DNA of 11,836 nucleotides from DATIJJ01 sp039936115 (GCA_039936115.1 JBDTIZ010000313.1:1-11836), one strand, 5' to 3'. Positions 1-7,580 are shown, counted from the first letter of the stretch. Program-made: numbers and translations. The notes: a model not told the origin generated them from the sequence alone.

Positions 1-130
1 GAAGCAACCCAGGTTTTATTGCCTCTTAACAAGTACATAAATCTAAATTTAATATTAGATTTTATGCTTTCCTCTACTATGCGAGTGACAATAAAACCTG
101 GGTTGCTTCGCTCGCGCTCGCAATGACGGT
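1..130. repeat. Dispersed inverted-repeat element downstream of lspA
   Basis: Bases 1-21 and 89-109 are perfect 21-bp inverted arms. The right arm continues into GCTCGCGCTCGCAATGACGG (110-129), which matches the widespread 'GTCATTGCGAGC...GAAGCAA' type of dispersed repeat known from many proteobacterial genomes. The left arm begins exactly at the window edge, so its outer part is probably cut off. Inside the loop a second 8-bp hairpin (39-46 with 55-62) is visible. No coding potential is seen. It lies in the 3' untranslated region of the ribF-ileS-lspA transcript and may end or stabilise that mRNA. The remaining bases up to lspA (131-191) show nothing recognisable. Confidence 0.75.
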
Positions 131-191
131 GGCGAAGAACGAAGCTCACTTGCAATTCCATGATTAAGATTTCCTCCACCAAGAAACTCAG

Positions 192-671
192 CTATTTACT
201 TTTCCGAAAAAAAATCGCATCCCAAAACAACATAAATGCGCCCAAACAAATTGCGCTATCAGCCACATTAAACGCTGGCCAATGCATATTGGCAGCATAA
301 AAATCGAGAAAATCAATCACGTAACCATACAATATTCGATCCGATAAATTTCCTAGCGCACCGCCCACAATTAAAGTCAACGCAATACAAAGCCACCGTT
401 GTTTTGACGACAATCGATACAACCAAATTAAAATTGCAATACTAACAACTGCCGCAATACAACCGAACATCCATGCTTGCCATCCAGATGCCGAATTTAA
501 AAAACTAAATGCAGCGCCTTTATTGTAAGCCAGCGTGAAATTAAAATGCGGAAATACCGGGACTTCTGAATAAGGCGGTAAATATTCCAGCGCGAAATAT
601 TTGCTGACGCGATCTAGCACTAACACAACCACCGTAAGCCAAAGCCAACGTAATCCTGTTTTTTTATGCAT
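192..671 (-). CDS. lspA: Lipoprotein signal peptidase (signal peptidase II)
   Basis: This inner-membrane aspartic protease cuts the signal peptide from diacylglyceryl prolipoproteins ahead of the lipidated cysteine. The 159-residue product has the usual family length and four hydrophobic segments. The catalytic dyad is visible as Asp111 in GNLSDR and Asp138 in FNVADS. The conserved N-terminal DRVSK (from Asp20) and YNKGAAFS (Asn50) motifs are also present. The ATG at 671-669 overlaps the ileS stop codon (ATGCATAA, 8-bp overlap), so translation is probably coupled to ileS. The order ribF-ileS-lspA matches other gammaproteobacteria. The fkpB and ispH genes that often follow are not here; a repeat element follows instead. 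Confidence 0.96.
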   Translation of the reverse strand: MHKKTGLRWLWLTVVVLVLDRVSKYFALEYLPPYSEVPVFPHFNFTLAYNKGAAFSFLNSASGWQAWMFGCIAAVVSIAILIWLYRLSSKQRWLCIALTLIVGGALGNLSDRILYGYVIDFLDFYAANMHWPAFNVADSAICLGAFMLFWDAIFFRKSK

Positions 672-3477
672 ATTTTCGCAATTCTCCCTTGCCGTCTACA
701 TTTTCTATGCAACGCACACACAAAGTGGGATGCGATTTATCAGTGCCGACCTCAGGACGTCGATGCCAGCAACGTCCGCATTTTTGATAGCTAACAGGTT
801 CAACTTTTACAGCTAAACCAGCAACATCAGTTGCGATGACATCTTCGGGTAATTGTGAATTCATTAAATGCACATCGGCAGCTGAGGTAATCAACACAAA
901 ACGCAATTCGTTTTCTAACGCATCTAATTGTTTTTTCAATTCTGCATCACAATACAAATGCACTTCAGCCTCAAGCGGTGCGCCGAGTTTCCCGGCTTTA
1001 CGCTGTGCTTCTAATTCTTTATTCACTGCATCACGCACGAGACGTAATTTTTCCCAATACGCTTCGTTCATGATTTGATTTTCAGCCAATTCCGGCAAGC
1101 CATCGTACCAGGTATTTAAAAACACCGATTCATTGCGTTTTCCCGGAATGTATTGCCAAATTTCTTCTGCGGTAAAACTTAAGATGGGAGCGAACCAGCG
1201 CACCAAGGCTTCGATGATATGAAACATTGCCGTTTGCGCTGAACGACGTGCCAAACTATCGGTTTGCATCGTGTATTCTCGATCTTTAATAATATCTAAA
1301 TAAAAACCGCCTAACTCTACCGCACAAAAATGATGGATACGTTGATAAATCACATGAAATTGATAGGCATCATAAGCGCGAATGATTTCTTCCTGTAACA
1401 AGCGTGCTTTATTCACTGCCCAGCGGTCGAGTGCTAGCATTTTTTCTGGTTGCACTAAATTTTTGTCTGGATCAAATCCATCTAAATTCGCCAACAAAAA
1501 TCGTGCCGTGTTACGCAAGCGACGATACGTTTCCGATGTGCGCGTTAAAATTTCATCCGACACATTTATTTCTGCGCGATAATCGATACTAGCCACCCAC
1601 AAGCGTAAAACGTCGGCGCCTAGTGTTTGAATAATTTTGTCGGGTGCAATCACATTACCCAGCGATTTTGACATCTTACGACCTTCAAGATCGATGACAT
1701 ATCCATGCGTCAATACAGTTTTGTACGGTGCTTTTTTGTAAATCGCAAGTGACGTCAGCAAAGAAGACTGGAACCAACCACGATGTTGATCGGAGCCTTC
1801 TAAATATAAATCTGCCGGAAAACCAAGATCAGGATTTTTATGCAATACACAATCATTCGTCACACCTGAGTCAAACCAAACATCCAGAATATCTCGGCAT
1901 TTATAATAATTGTCAGCATCAGCGCCTAATAAATCTTTTGCATCAAGTTCATGCCAAGCATCAATACCTTTTTGTTCGACGAGCAGTGCAATTTTTTCAA
2001 AGAATTCCATAGATTTTGCATGTGGCTCACCGGTTTCTTTATGAAGAAACAAAGCAATCGGCACACCCCACGTACGTTGACGTGATATACACCAATCCGG
2101 ACGCTTATCTACCATACTAAAAATTCGACTCTGGCCCCAATCAGGAATCCAATGCACGTTTTCAATGGACGCTAATGCCATCACGCGTAAATTATTTTTA
2201 TCCATGCTGATAAACCATTGCGGTGTCGCGCGAAAAATTAATGGTGTTTTATGACGCCAGCAATGCGGATAACTGTGGGTGATTTTAGTGAAGTGTAACA
2301 ACATATTTTTCTTTTTTAATTCTTCAATCACTGCATCGTTAGCTTTGTTGACATGCAAACCTGCAAATAAAGGCGTGGTTGAAATAAAACAACCATCATC
2401 ACCCACTGGATTATCTAATGGTAACTGATACTGTTTACCTACTTCATAGTCATCTTGGCCATGTGCAGGCGCTGTGTGCACTGCGCCGGTACCCGCTTCG
2501 ACTGTGACATGCTGACCTAAAATAACCGGCACTTGGCGATCATAAAAAGGATGTTGTAATTGAATAAGCTCTAATTCTTGACCGGTTGCACGAGCTAAAA
2601 TTCTATAGTTTTTAATTTCATAGCGTTGCATGATTTGCGTCAATAATGCTTCGGCAACTAATAATCTTTCATCCCCCGCCGACACTAAAACATAATCCGT
2701 ACGCGGATTTAATGCGACCGCTTGATTGGCAGGTAATGTCCAAGGTGTCGTCGTCCAAATGGGAATTGAAATTTGTCCGTGACTTTTTTCGATTTTTTTG
2801 AATCGTGCGAGAAGTGATCCTTCATCCACGATATTAAAACGCACATCAACAGCGGGTGACACTTTGTCCGCATATTCGACTTCCGCTTCTGCGAGAGCTG
2901 AACCGCAATCTAAACACCAGTACACCGGCTTAAAACCCTTCTGTACATGGCCATTTTGCATGATCTTGGCTAAACTGCGAATGATATCAGCTTCGTATTG
3001 AAAATTCATTGTGATGTAAGGATTGTCCCAATCACCTTGCACGCCTAAGCGTTTGAATTCCGTGCGCTGAATATCGATTTGACTCGCTGCATATTCGCGA
3101 CAAGCTTGACGAAATTCTGCTGGCGTAATTTTTTGACCTGGTTTACCAACTTTTTTTTCGACTTTTAATTCAATCGGTAACCCATGGCAATCCCAACCTG
3201 GCACAAAGGGCACATTGAAACCAGAGAATGTTTTCGATTTTACGACGATATCTTTGAGTGTTTTATTCACCGCATGACCCATGTGAATTTGGCCATTTGC
3301 ATACGGCGGACCATCATGCAAAATAAAACGCGGACGTGTCTTGCCTTGCTCACGCAATTTTGCGTAAAGGTTCAAATTTTCCCATTTTTTTAAAATTTCA
3401 GGCTCGCGCTGCGCGAGATTGGCTTTCATTGGAAAATCTGTTTTGGGTAAATTTAAAGTGCTTTTATAATCAGTCAT
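664..3477 (-). CDS. ileS: Isoleucyl-tRNA synthetase
   Basis: This class I synthetase charges tRNA-Ile in the cytoplasm and hydrolyses mischarged Val-tRNA-Ile. The 937 residues match the E. coli length (938). The ATP-binding HIGH motif appears as HMGH (65-68) within PPYANGQIHMGH. The KMSKS loop is at 601-605. The CP1 editing domain is marked by WTTTPWTLPA (241-250) and GTGAVHTAPAHG (329-340). A C-terminal zinc knuckle is complete with Cys900, Cys903, Cys920 and Cys923. The start MTDYKSTLNLP aligns with the E. coli N-terminus. The ribosome-binding site is weak (CGAG about 11 nt upstream). It lies 98 bp after ribF, with a palindrome in that gap, and overlaps lspA at its end. No truncation or frameshift is seen. 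Confidence 0.98.
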   Translation of the reverse strand: MTDYKSTLNLPKTDFPMKANLAQREPEILKKWENLNLYAKLREQGKTRPRFILHDGPPYANGQIHMGHAVNKTLKDIVVKSKTFSGFNVPFVPGWDCHGLPIELKVEKKVGKPGQKITPAEFRQACREYAASQIDIQRTEFKRLGVQGDWDNPYITMNFQYEADIIRSLAKIMQNGHVQKGFKPVYWCLDCGSALAEAEVEYADKVSPAVDVRFNIVDEGSLLARFKKIEKSHGQISIPIWTTTPWTLPANQAVALNPRTDYVLVSAGDERLLVAEALLTQIMQRYEIKNYRILARATGQELELIQLQHPFYDRQVPVILGQHVTVEAGTGAVHTAPAHGQDDYEVGKQYQLPLDNPVGDDGCFISTTPLFAGLHVNKANDAVIEELKKKNMLLHFTKITHSYPHCWRHKTPLIFRATPQWFISMDKNNLRVMALASIENVHWIPDWGQSRIFSMVDKRPDWCISRQRTWGVPIALFLHKETGEPHAKSMEFFEKIALLVEQKGIDAWHELDAKDLLGADADNYYKCRDILDVWFDSGVTNDCVLHKNPDLGFPADLYLEGSDQHRGWFQSSLLTSLAIYKKAPYKTVLTHGYVIDLEGRKMSKSLGNVIAPDKIIQTLGADVLRLWVASIDYRAEINVSDEILTRTSETYRRLRNTARFLLANLDGFDPDKNLVQPEKMLALDRWAVNKARLLQEEIIRAYDAYQFHVIYQRIHHFCAVELGGFYLDIIKDREYTMQTDSLARRSAQTAMFHIIEALVRWFAPILSFTAEEIWQYIPGKRNESVFLNTWYDGLPELAENQIMNEAYWEKLRLVRDAVNKELEAQRKAGKLGAPLEAEVHLYCDAELKKQLDALENELRFVLITSAADVHLMNSQLPEDVIATDVAGLAVKVEPVSYQKCGRCWHRRPEVGTDKSHPTLCVRCIENVDGKGELRKYA

Positions 3478-3535
3478 AAAGTTTTTAACTCGGTTAATTT
3501 TTTAATATAAAAAATAAGATTATTAAATAAATATT

Positions 3536-3563
3536 TGTCATTCCCGCGAAGGCGGGAATGACA
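3536..3563. repeat. REP-like palindrome between ribF and ileS
   Basis: Perfect 12-bp stem (3536-3547 with 3552-3563), arm TGTCATTCCCGC, and a GAAG tetraloop. This 'GTCATTCCCGC...GCGGGAATGAC' palindrome is a familiar dispersed repeat type in many proteobacteria. It starts 13 bp beyond the ribF stop codon on the minus strand, so it would form a strong hairpin in the ribF-ileS mRNA. No U-run follows, so it is more likely an mRNA-stabilising or attenuating hairpin than a clean terminator. Confidence 0.8.
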
Positions 3564-3575
3564 GGTAAGAAGTAT

Positions 3576-4517
3576 TCACAACTCCCCACGCTTTTCAAAA
3601 TACTCTCGCGCCTGCCCGGCATCTTTCCAAATTTGTTCTATCAACAATTCCAAACTCGCATAACGCTGTTCATCACGTAGTTTTTCACAAAACTCCACAC
3701 TGACGTGACGCCCATAAATATCTTTTGCAAAATCAAATAAGTGTACTTCTAACAGCGTGCGCGTGCCACCAATTGTTGGCCGAATGCCGACATTAGCAAC
3801 GCCAGGCAAGGCTTTGTCCGCAATCCCATGCATACGTACAACATAAACACCTTGCACCGGTGTCACTGCCCGATGCAAATAAATATTTGCCGTGGGAAAA
3901 CCCATGGTTCGGCCGCGTTTATCTCCATACACAACACGCCCTTGCATAGTGTAAGGACGACCTAGCAAACGCTCCACTAACTGATGATCAGAATTCGCCA
4001 ATGCCTTGCGTACACTCGTACTACTAACCCGCTCACCTTCATGCATTACACTTGGCATGTTTTCCACTGTAAATCCAGCATCGAAACCGCCAGATTTCAA
4101 AAATTCAAAATTCCCCGTTCGCCCATGACCAAATTGAAAATCATCACCCACGATCACATGTTTTGCTTGCAATGCATTGCCCAAAATTTGTTGCACAAAC
4201 TCTTTTGCCGTTAAATCCGCAAATGCAGCATTAAAACGGATAACGAGTACTGCATCTGCACCATACTTTTCGAGCAAACAAAATTTTTCTCGCCAACGAG
4301 TCAAACGCGGCGCCATTTTCTCTCGGGCAAAAAATTCAAACGGTTGTGGTTCAAACGTAATAACCAATGAGGTGGTTTTTAATTCACGCGCTTTTTCACG
4401 AACGTTCGCCAATAAAGCTTGATGTCCCAGATGGACCCCATCGAAGTTACCAATTGTCACAACCGCCTGCTTTGGGGCGGATGCAATATTATGTAACCCC
4501 CGAATGAGTTTTGTCAT
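3576..4517 (-). CDS. ribF: Bifunctional riboflavin kinase / FAD synthetase
   Basis: RibF phosphorylates riboflavin to FMN and then adenylates FMN to FAD in the cytoplasm. The N-terminal nucleotidyltransferase domain shows GNFDGVHLGH (23-32), GDDFQFGHGR (124-133) and VSSTSVR (164-170). The C-terminal kinase domain shows GRTMGFPTAN (202-211), the PTAN motif being the Mg/ATP site, and LEVHLFDF (256-263). The length is 313 residues, equal to the E. coli protein. I chose the ATG at 4517-4515, because AAGGA lies about 10 nt upstream and MTKLIRGLHN aligns with the family. An in-frame TTG at 4526 is too close to that Shine-Dalgarno. It is probably the first gene of a ribF-ileS-lspA operon, with its own promoter at 4576-4605. 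Confidence 0.97.
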   Translation of the reverse strand: MTKLIRGLHNIASAPKQAVVTIGNFDGVHLGHQALLANVREKARELKTTSLVITFEPQPFEFFAREKMAPRLTRWREKFCLLEKYGADAVLVIRFNAAFADLTAKEFVQQILGNALQAKHVIVGDDFQFGHGRTGNFEFLKSGGFDAGFTVENMPSVMHEGERVSSTSVRKALANSDHQLVERLLGRPYTMQGRVVYGDKRGRTMGFPTANIYLHRAVTPVQGVYVVRMHGIADKALPGVANVGIRPTIGGTRTLLEVHLFDFAKDIYGRHVSVEFCEKLRDEQRYASLELLIEQIWKDAGQAREYFEKRGEL

Positions 4518-4575
4518 TATTTTCAAGTCCTTATAAAATTGGCTAACTTAGCAGCAAAATAAATATCAGCCGTGG

Positions 4576-4605
4576 ATTATACGCGTATACCCGGTTTGTT
4601 GTAAA
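4576..4605 (-). promoter_or_regulatory. Sigma70-type promoter of ribF-ileS-lspA
   Basis: Read on the minus strand, TTTACA (4605-4600) is followed after 18 bp by a consensus TATAAT (4581-4576). This places a start site near 4569 and a leader of roughly 50 nt before the ribF ATG. It is the only strong promoter seen upstream of the operon. It lies back to back with the candidate promoter of the plus-strand gene at 4652, and the two share the bases around 4600-4616. Confidence 0.6.
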
Positions 4606-4607
4606 AG

Positions 4608-4616
4608 TGCTATTAT
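4608..4616 (+). promoter_or_regulatory. Candidate extended -10 promoter for the gene at 4652
   Basis: TGC-TATTAT fits an extended -10 element (TGn plus 5 of 6 consensus bases). No good -35 is seen at the usual distance, which is typical of extended -10 promoters. Transcription would start near 4623, about 30 nt before the ATG. A Shine-Dalgarno GAGG at 4640-4643, 8 nt from the ATG, follows. This is inferred from motif shape only. Confidence 0.4.
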
Positions 4617-4651
4617 TAATAAAAACCTAGCTGATAAACGAGGCTAAAAAT

Positions 4652-5329
4652 ATGTTAGAGACACGTGGTAACTTGGCAAATCTTGCAGGGATGGACTCAG
4701 CACCTTTTAAATCTACTTATGCCAAGCTATTTGTAGTGATGACCAAAACTCAGTTTGACGTACTCACGATGTCAGACACGAATCCTGCCTTGCGTAAATC
4801 AGCTGTTATAGCAGTTCAAACCACTCAAGAAGAACAGAAACTCAGTAATGTTAATGCATTAAATGAGACCAAAGCTGACATTGATACTGTTATATCAGCT
4901 TATGAAAACTCGACTTCTCAGAACTCCAGACAATTATTCTTAGTCTATTCTGAACAAAGAAACCAACTCGAAGAAAAACTCAATGGTATCAATACGGCAA
5001 GTGAAGCACTCACTGTAAACTTTGTTGAAGTCAGTCAGTCTATTTTTGAGAAAATCCGCAACGCTCTGACAACAATAGATGCGCTTGATTCTGATGAATT
5101 ACAACAAGTGAAAAGTGGCAGCCAAGACGTTGTCAATCAACTCAAGGCGGCAGACAAAGAAAGGACTACTTTCGCAGCCCGAGCAACCAAATTCTTAAAA
5201 GACTGCGGAGCGCTCTCAACTCAGCTGGTCAGACTACATACGAGTGCTTACAACGATCTGCCTGCTTCCAAACAGCAAGCTGCACCTTCACCACAACAAA
5301 GCAGCATCGCCCAACTCGGTAAAAGTTAA
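4652..5329 (+). CDS. Unknown helical protein inserted between ribF and murJ
   Basis: I do not recognise this 225-residue protein. It has no signal peptide and no membrane segment. Residues 58-200 read as a run of amphipathic helices rich in Gln, Glu, Asn, Ser and Lys (for example EQRNQLEEKLNGINTASEAL, 101-120), suggesting a coiled coil or helical bundle. The tail (204-225) is rich in Pro, Gln and Ser and probably disordered. The ATG has a good Shine-Dalgarno (GAGG, 8 nt upstream). Its TAA at 5327-5329 interlocks with the murJ stop codon. It is a lone plus-strand gene between two minus-strand core genes that are often neighbours, so it is probably a lineage-specific insertion. A secreted or effector role is possible in a Legionellales host, but nothing here proves it. 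Confidence 0.75.
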   Translation: MLETRGNLANLAGMDSAPFKSTYAKLFVVMTKTQFDVLTMSDTNPALRKSAVIAVQTTQEEQKLSNVNALNETKADIDTVISAYENSTSQNSRQLFLVYSEQRNQLEEKLNGINTASEALTVNFVEVSQSIFEKIRNALTTIDALDSDELQQVKSGSQDVVNQLKAADKERTTFAARATKFLKDCGALSTQLVRLHTSAYNDLPASKQQAAPSPQQSSIAQLGKS

Positions 5330-6876
5330 ATTCCCTGGCGCTGCGGGATCAAAACATCCCGCGGCCGCATTCCAGCAAGCCATAATCCTGTCAGATAAAT
5401 TACAACTGAAAACACCAACAACGTAGCTAAATGCGTTGCACGCCACAACGTCTCATGCGTTAACCAATCTTGCATATCACCTGAGGCAAACCACAAAAAC
5501 GTTGCCAGAATTCCATTGGCAAAAAAGAGCCGGTAGCTGAAAAATCCCCAACCCTCGCGCGGCAAATAAATTTCTTTCTTGCGTAAAAAATAAAATAAAA
5601 ATCCTGCGTTCAATACAGCAGACAATGACGTCGCTAATGCAATACCTGCATGTTTTAAGGGCCAAATTAAAATAAGATTAAATACCATATTAGAAACCAT
5701 CGCCAAAACTCCAATACGAACTGGCGTGCGTATATCTTGTTTTGCATAAAATCCTGCGGCAAGAATTTTAATTAACATGAAAGGTGCAATGCCTAGGGCA
5801 AACATGGTGAGACTTTTTCGCGTCATCATTACCGCTAACGCATCAAAATGTCCATGTTGAAAAAGCGTACTGATCAAAGGCCCGGAAATAACAGCCAGCA
5901 AAACAGCTGCCGGCAACCCAACGATCAGCACACAACGTAACGCCCAGTCTATGGTTTGAGAAAAATCCAGGTGCGATTCTGTTGCATGATGGCGCGATAA
6001 ATGCGGCAAAATCACAGTCGAAATCGCAACACCAATAACGCCTAATGGAAACTCCATCAACCGATCCGAATAATACAGCCACGACACGCTACCGACGACG
6101 AGAAAAGAAGCAAACAGTGTATCGAGTAATAAATTTATTTGTGAAACTGATACACCGAATAAAGCAGGTACCATTAATTTTAAAACGCGCATGACCCCCG
6201 CGTCATGGAAACGTACCACGGGTCGCGGCAACAAATGCAGTTGCTTTAAGAACGGCCATTGAAAAATCAGTTGGATAACACCCGAGATCAACACACCCCA
6301 TGCCAAGCCTACAATAGGTTTTTCTAAATGTGGTGATAGCCAAAATGCGGCGGTAATCATACAAAGGTTTAAAAAAACGGGCGTGAATGCAGCCACCCAA
6401 AACCGGCTGTAAGTATTTAAAATTGCACCGGCAAATGCGGTCAGCGAAACCAGCAATAAATAGGGAAACGTTATTCTGAGCATCGTAACAGCCAAATCAA
6501 AACGCGGCCCATCTGTATCAAATCCTGGGGCAAACAGTCTTATGATAAAAGGCGCTAACACAATCCCAGCGATGGTAACGCATAGCAAAACGAAGCCTAA
6601 TGTGCCACAAATAGCATTAATAAAACGTTTAATCTCTTCTTGTGATTTGTTTTTTTGATATTCAGACAGTACAGGTACAAAAGCCTGGGCAAAAGACCCT
6701 TCGGCAAATAAGCGACGCATAAGGTTAGGAATTCGAAACGCCACGGAAAATGCGTCAAATGCAGCAGTTGCACCGAATAATTGTGCCGTCACCATATCCC
6801 GCAAAAAACCAAATATCCGAGACACCATGGTCATGCTGGCGACGACTGAAGTCGATTTGAATAAGCTTTTACTCAT
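5326..6876 (-). CDS. murJ: Lipid II flippase MurJ (MviN)
   Basis: MurJ moves lipid II across the inner membrane for peptidoglycan synthesis. It belongs to the MOP exporter superfamily. The 516-residue length is close to E. coli MurJ (511), with about 14 hydrophobic segments spread over the whole protein. Conserved charged residues of the central cavity are present: Arg20 and Arg26 in SRIFGFLRD, Asp41, Arg54 in RIPNLMRRLF and Arg272 in YYSDRLMEFP. The start ATG at 6876 gives the family-typical N-terminus, although no clear Shine-Dalgarno precedes it. Its stop overlaps the stop of the convergent gene at 4652-5329. In related genomes murJ and ribF often lie close together; here they are separated by that gene. 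Confidence 0.97.
   Translation of the reverse strand: MSKSLFKSTSVVASMTMVSRIFGFLRDMVTAQLFGATAAFDAFSVAFRIPNLMRRLFAEGSFAQAFVPVLSEYQKNKSQEEIKRFINAICGTLGFVLLCVTIAGIVLAPFIIRLFAPGFDTDGPRFDLAVTMLRITFPYLLLVSLTAFAGAILNTYSRFWVAAFTPVFLNLCMITAAFWLSPHLEKPIVGLAWGVLISGVIQLIFQWPFLKQLHLLPRPVVRFHDAGVMRVLKLMVPALFGVSVSQINLLLDTLFASFLVVGSVSWLYYSDRLMEFPLGVIGVAISTVILPHLSRHHATESHLDFSQTIDWALRCVLIVGLPAAVLLAVISGPLISTLFQHGHFDALAVMMTRKSLTMFALGIAPFMLIKILAAGFYAKQDIRTPVRIGVLAMVSNMVFNLILIWPLKHAGIALATSLSAVLNAGFLFYFLRKKEIYLPREGWGFFSYRLFFANGILATFLWFASGDMQDWLTHETLWRATHLATLLVFSVVIYLTGLWLAGMRPRDVLIPQRQGI
5343..5362. other. Hairpin within the 3' end of murJ, just past the convergent stop
   Basis: Perfect 7-bp stem GCGGGAT (5343-5349) with ATCCCGC (5356-5362) and a CAAAAC loop. 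It lies 14 nt after the stop of the plus-strand gene and inside the last codons of murJ. It could define the 3' end of the plus-strand mRNA. There is no U-run in either direction, so a classical terminator is not supported. The sequence also encodes MurJ residues near RDVLIPQR. Confidence 0.45.
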
Positions 6877-6954
6877 AAAAGTAGTCTGACTAGTGATAAA
6901 CGGGAAGTGGCATATCCTAACATAAGTGGTGGGGAATCAATACTGGTGTCACCG

Positions 6955-7057
6955 GCTTTTGTAGGGGCGAATCCGTGTGTTCGCCCAGCGGCCTCAATAT
7001 GCAAATATTAACTCTTCGATCGAGAGGGCGAACACACAGGTTCGCCCCTACAAAAGC
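6955..7057. repeat. MITE-like inverted-repeat element between murJ and rpsT
   Basis: Arms of 32 bp at 6955-6986 and 7026-7057 pair with only two mismatches and enclose a 39-bp loop. Each arm contains GTAGGGGCGAA and GTGTGTTCGCCC. This GC-rich motif pair is a known style of dispersed bacterial repeat, and a single arm of the same family recurs at 10301-10332. The loop holds a TCGATCGA palindrome (7017-7024). There is no ORF and no evident target-site duplication. It occupies most of the intergenic region between the divergent genes murJ and rpsT; its right end lies 37 bp before the rpsT -35 box. Confidence 0.8.
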
Positions 7058-7093
7058 TCCCCACAGGCGGGGTGTAAGTTTTTCAGTTAAAAA

Positions 7094-7122
7094 TTGACAA
7101 GCCCATAAGAAGAGGGCAATAT
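7094..7122 (+). promoter_or_regulatory. Promoter of rpsT
   Basis: A perfect TTGACA (7094-7099) is followed after 17 bp by CAATAT (7117-7122), a weak -10 matching 3 of 6 consensus bases. Transcription would begin near 7129, leaving a leader of about 30 nt with a strong GGAGG Shine-Dalgarno before the UUG start of rpsT. Confidence 0.55.
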
Positions 7123-7161
7123 GAGCCCCTTTCTTTGATATTGAAATTCGTTGGAGGAACC

Positions 7162-7485
7162 TTGGCTAATATCAAATCCGCAAAAAAACGTGCTCGTCAG
7201 TCGGAAAAACATCGTCAACATAACGCAAGTTTGCGTTCGATGGTGCGCACTTACATAAAGAAAGTTGTGACTGCAATTGCTGCAGGGGACAAGAAACTCG
7301 CTGAAGAATCTTTAAAAGCTGCTCAGCCAGTTATTGATCGCATGGCAAATAAAGGTTTGATTCATAAGAACAAAGCTTCACGCCATAAAAGCCGCTTAAC
7401 TGCTGGCATCAAGAAAATGGTAGAAGGTGGAACTGTGACAAAAGCTAAAACCAGCCGATCAAAAGCCGCGAAAGCTGCGCAATAG
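7162..7485 (+). CDS. rpsT: 30S ribosomal protein S20
   Basis: S20 binds 16S rRNA early in 30S assembly. The product begins (M)ANIKSAKKRARQSEK and contains NKGLIHKNKASRHKSRL (63-79), both typical of S20. I chose the TTG at 7162 because it aligns with the family start and has GGAGGAA 5-10 nt upstream. E. coli rpsT also starts with UUG, where the weak start is linked to translational autoregulation by S20. An in-frame extension upstream to 7135 would add residues that no S20 has. At 107 residues it is about 20 longer than E. coli S20 (87), owing to a Lys/Ala/Thr/Ser tail after KKMVEGG. It is monocistronic by context: own promoter, terminator downstream. Confidence 0.96.
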   Translation: MANIKSAKKRARQSEKHRQHNASLRSMVRTYIKKVVTAIAAGDKKLAEESLKAAQPVIDRMANKGLIHKNKASRHKSRLTAGIKKMVEGGTVTKAKTSRSKAAKAAQ

Positions 7486-7497
7486 TCTATTCTTGTG

Positions 7498-7518
7498 AGG
7501 GCATGATGTTTATGCCCT
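7498..7518 (+). other. Hairpin after rpsT, no U-run
   Basis: Perfect 7-bp stem AGGGCAT (7498-7504) with ATGCCCT (7512-7518) and a 7-nt loop, starting 13 nt after the rpsT stop codon. No T-run follows, so it probably protects the mRNA end, while the U-tailed hairpin at 7553-7580 terminates. Confidence 0.5.
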
Positions 7519-7552
7519 GACCATGCATTATTGTTTATGAAAACAAGTAGAT

Positions 7553-7580
7553 ATACGTTTGACGTATTTCTATTTTTTTT
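7553..7580 (+). terminator. Rho-independent terminator of rpsT
   Basis: Stem ATACGT (7553-7558) with ACGTAT (7562-7567), 3-nt loop TTG, followed by TTC-TA and an eight-T run (7573-7580). The stem is short and AU-rich, but the long T-tract fits an intrinsic terminator. It separates rpsT from the unknown gene at 7689, which therefore needs its own promoter. Confidence 0.6.

Noticed and set aside
836..3393. Several plus-strand frames of 60-94 residues opposite ileS
   Set aside because: They are antisense shadows of a fully conserved synthetase and lack ribosome-binding sites or recognisable content.
3491..3506. Two TTAAT motifs upstream of ileS as a PmrA box
   Set aside because: The spacing is too short for the 11-bp period of a PmrA site; this is just AT-rich sequence.
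6955..7057. Possible CRISPR repeats
   Set aside because: The repeats are inverted and only two, with no regular direct repeats or spacers and no cas genes.
7135..7161. Upstream extension of rpsT
   Set aside because: S20 starts at (M)ANIKSAKKRA; the TTG at 7162 has the Shine-Dalgarno and matches E. coli usage.
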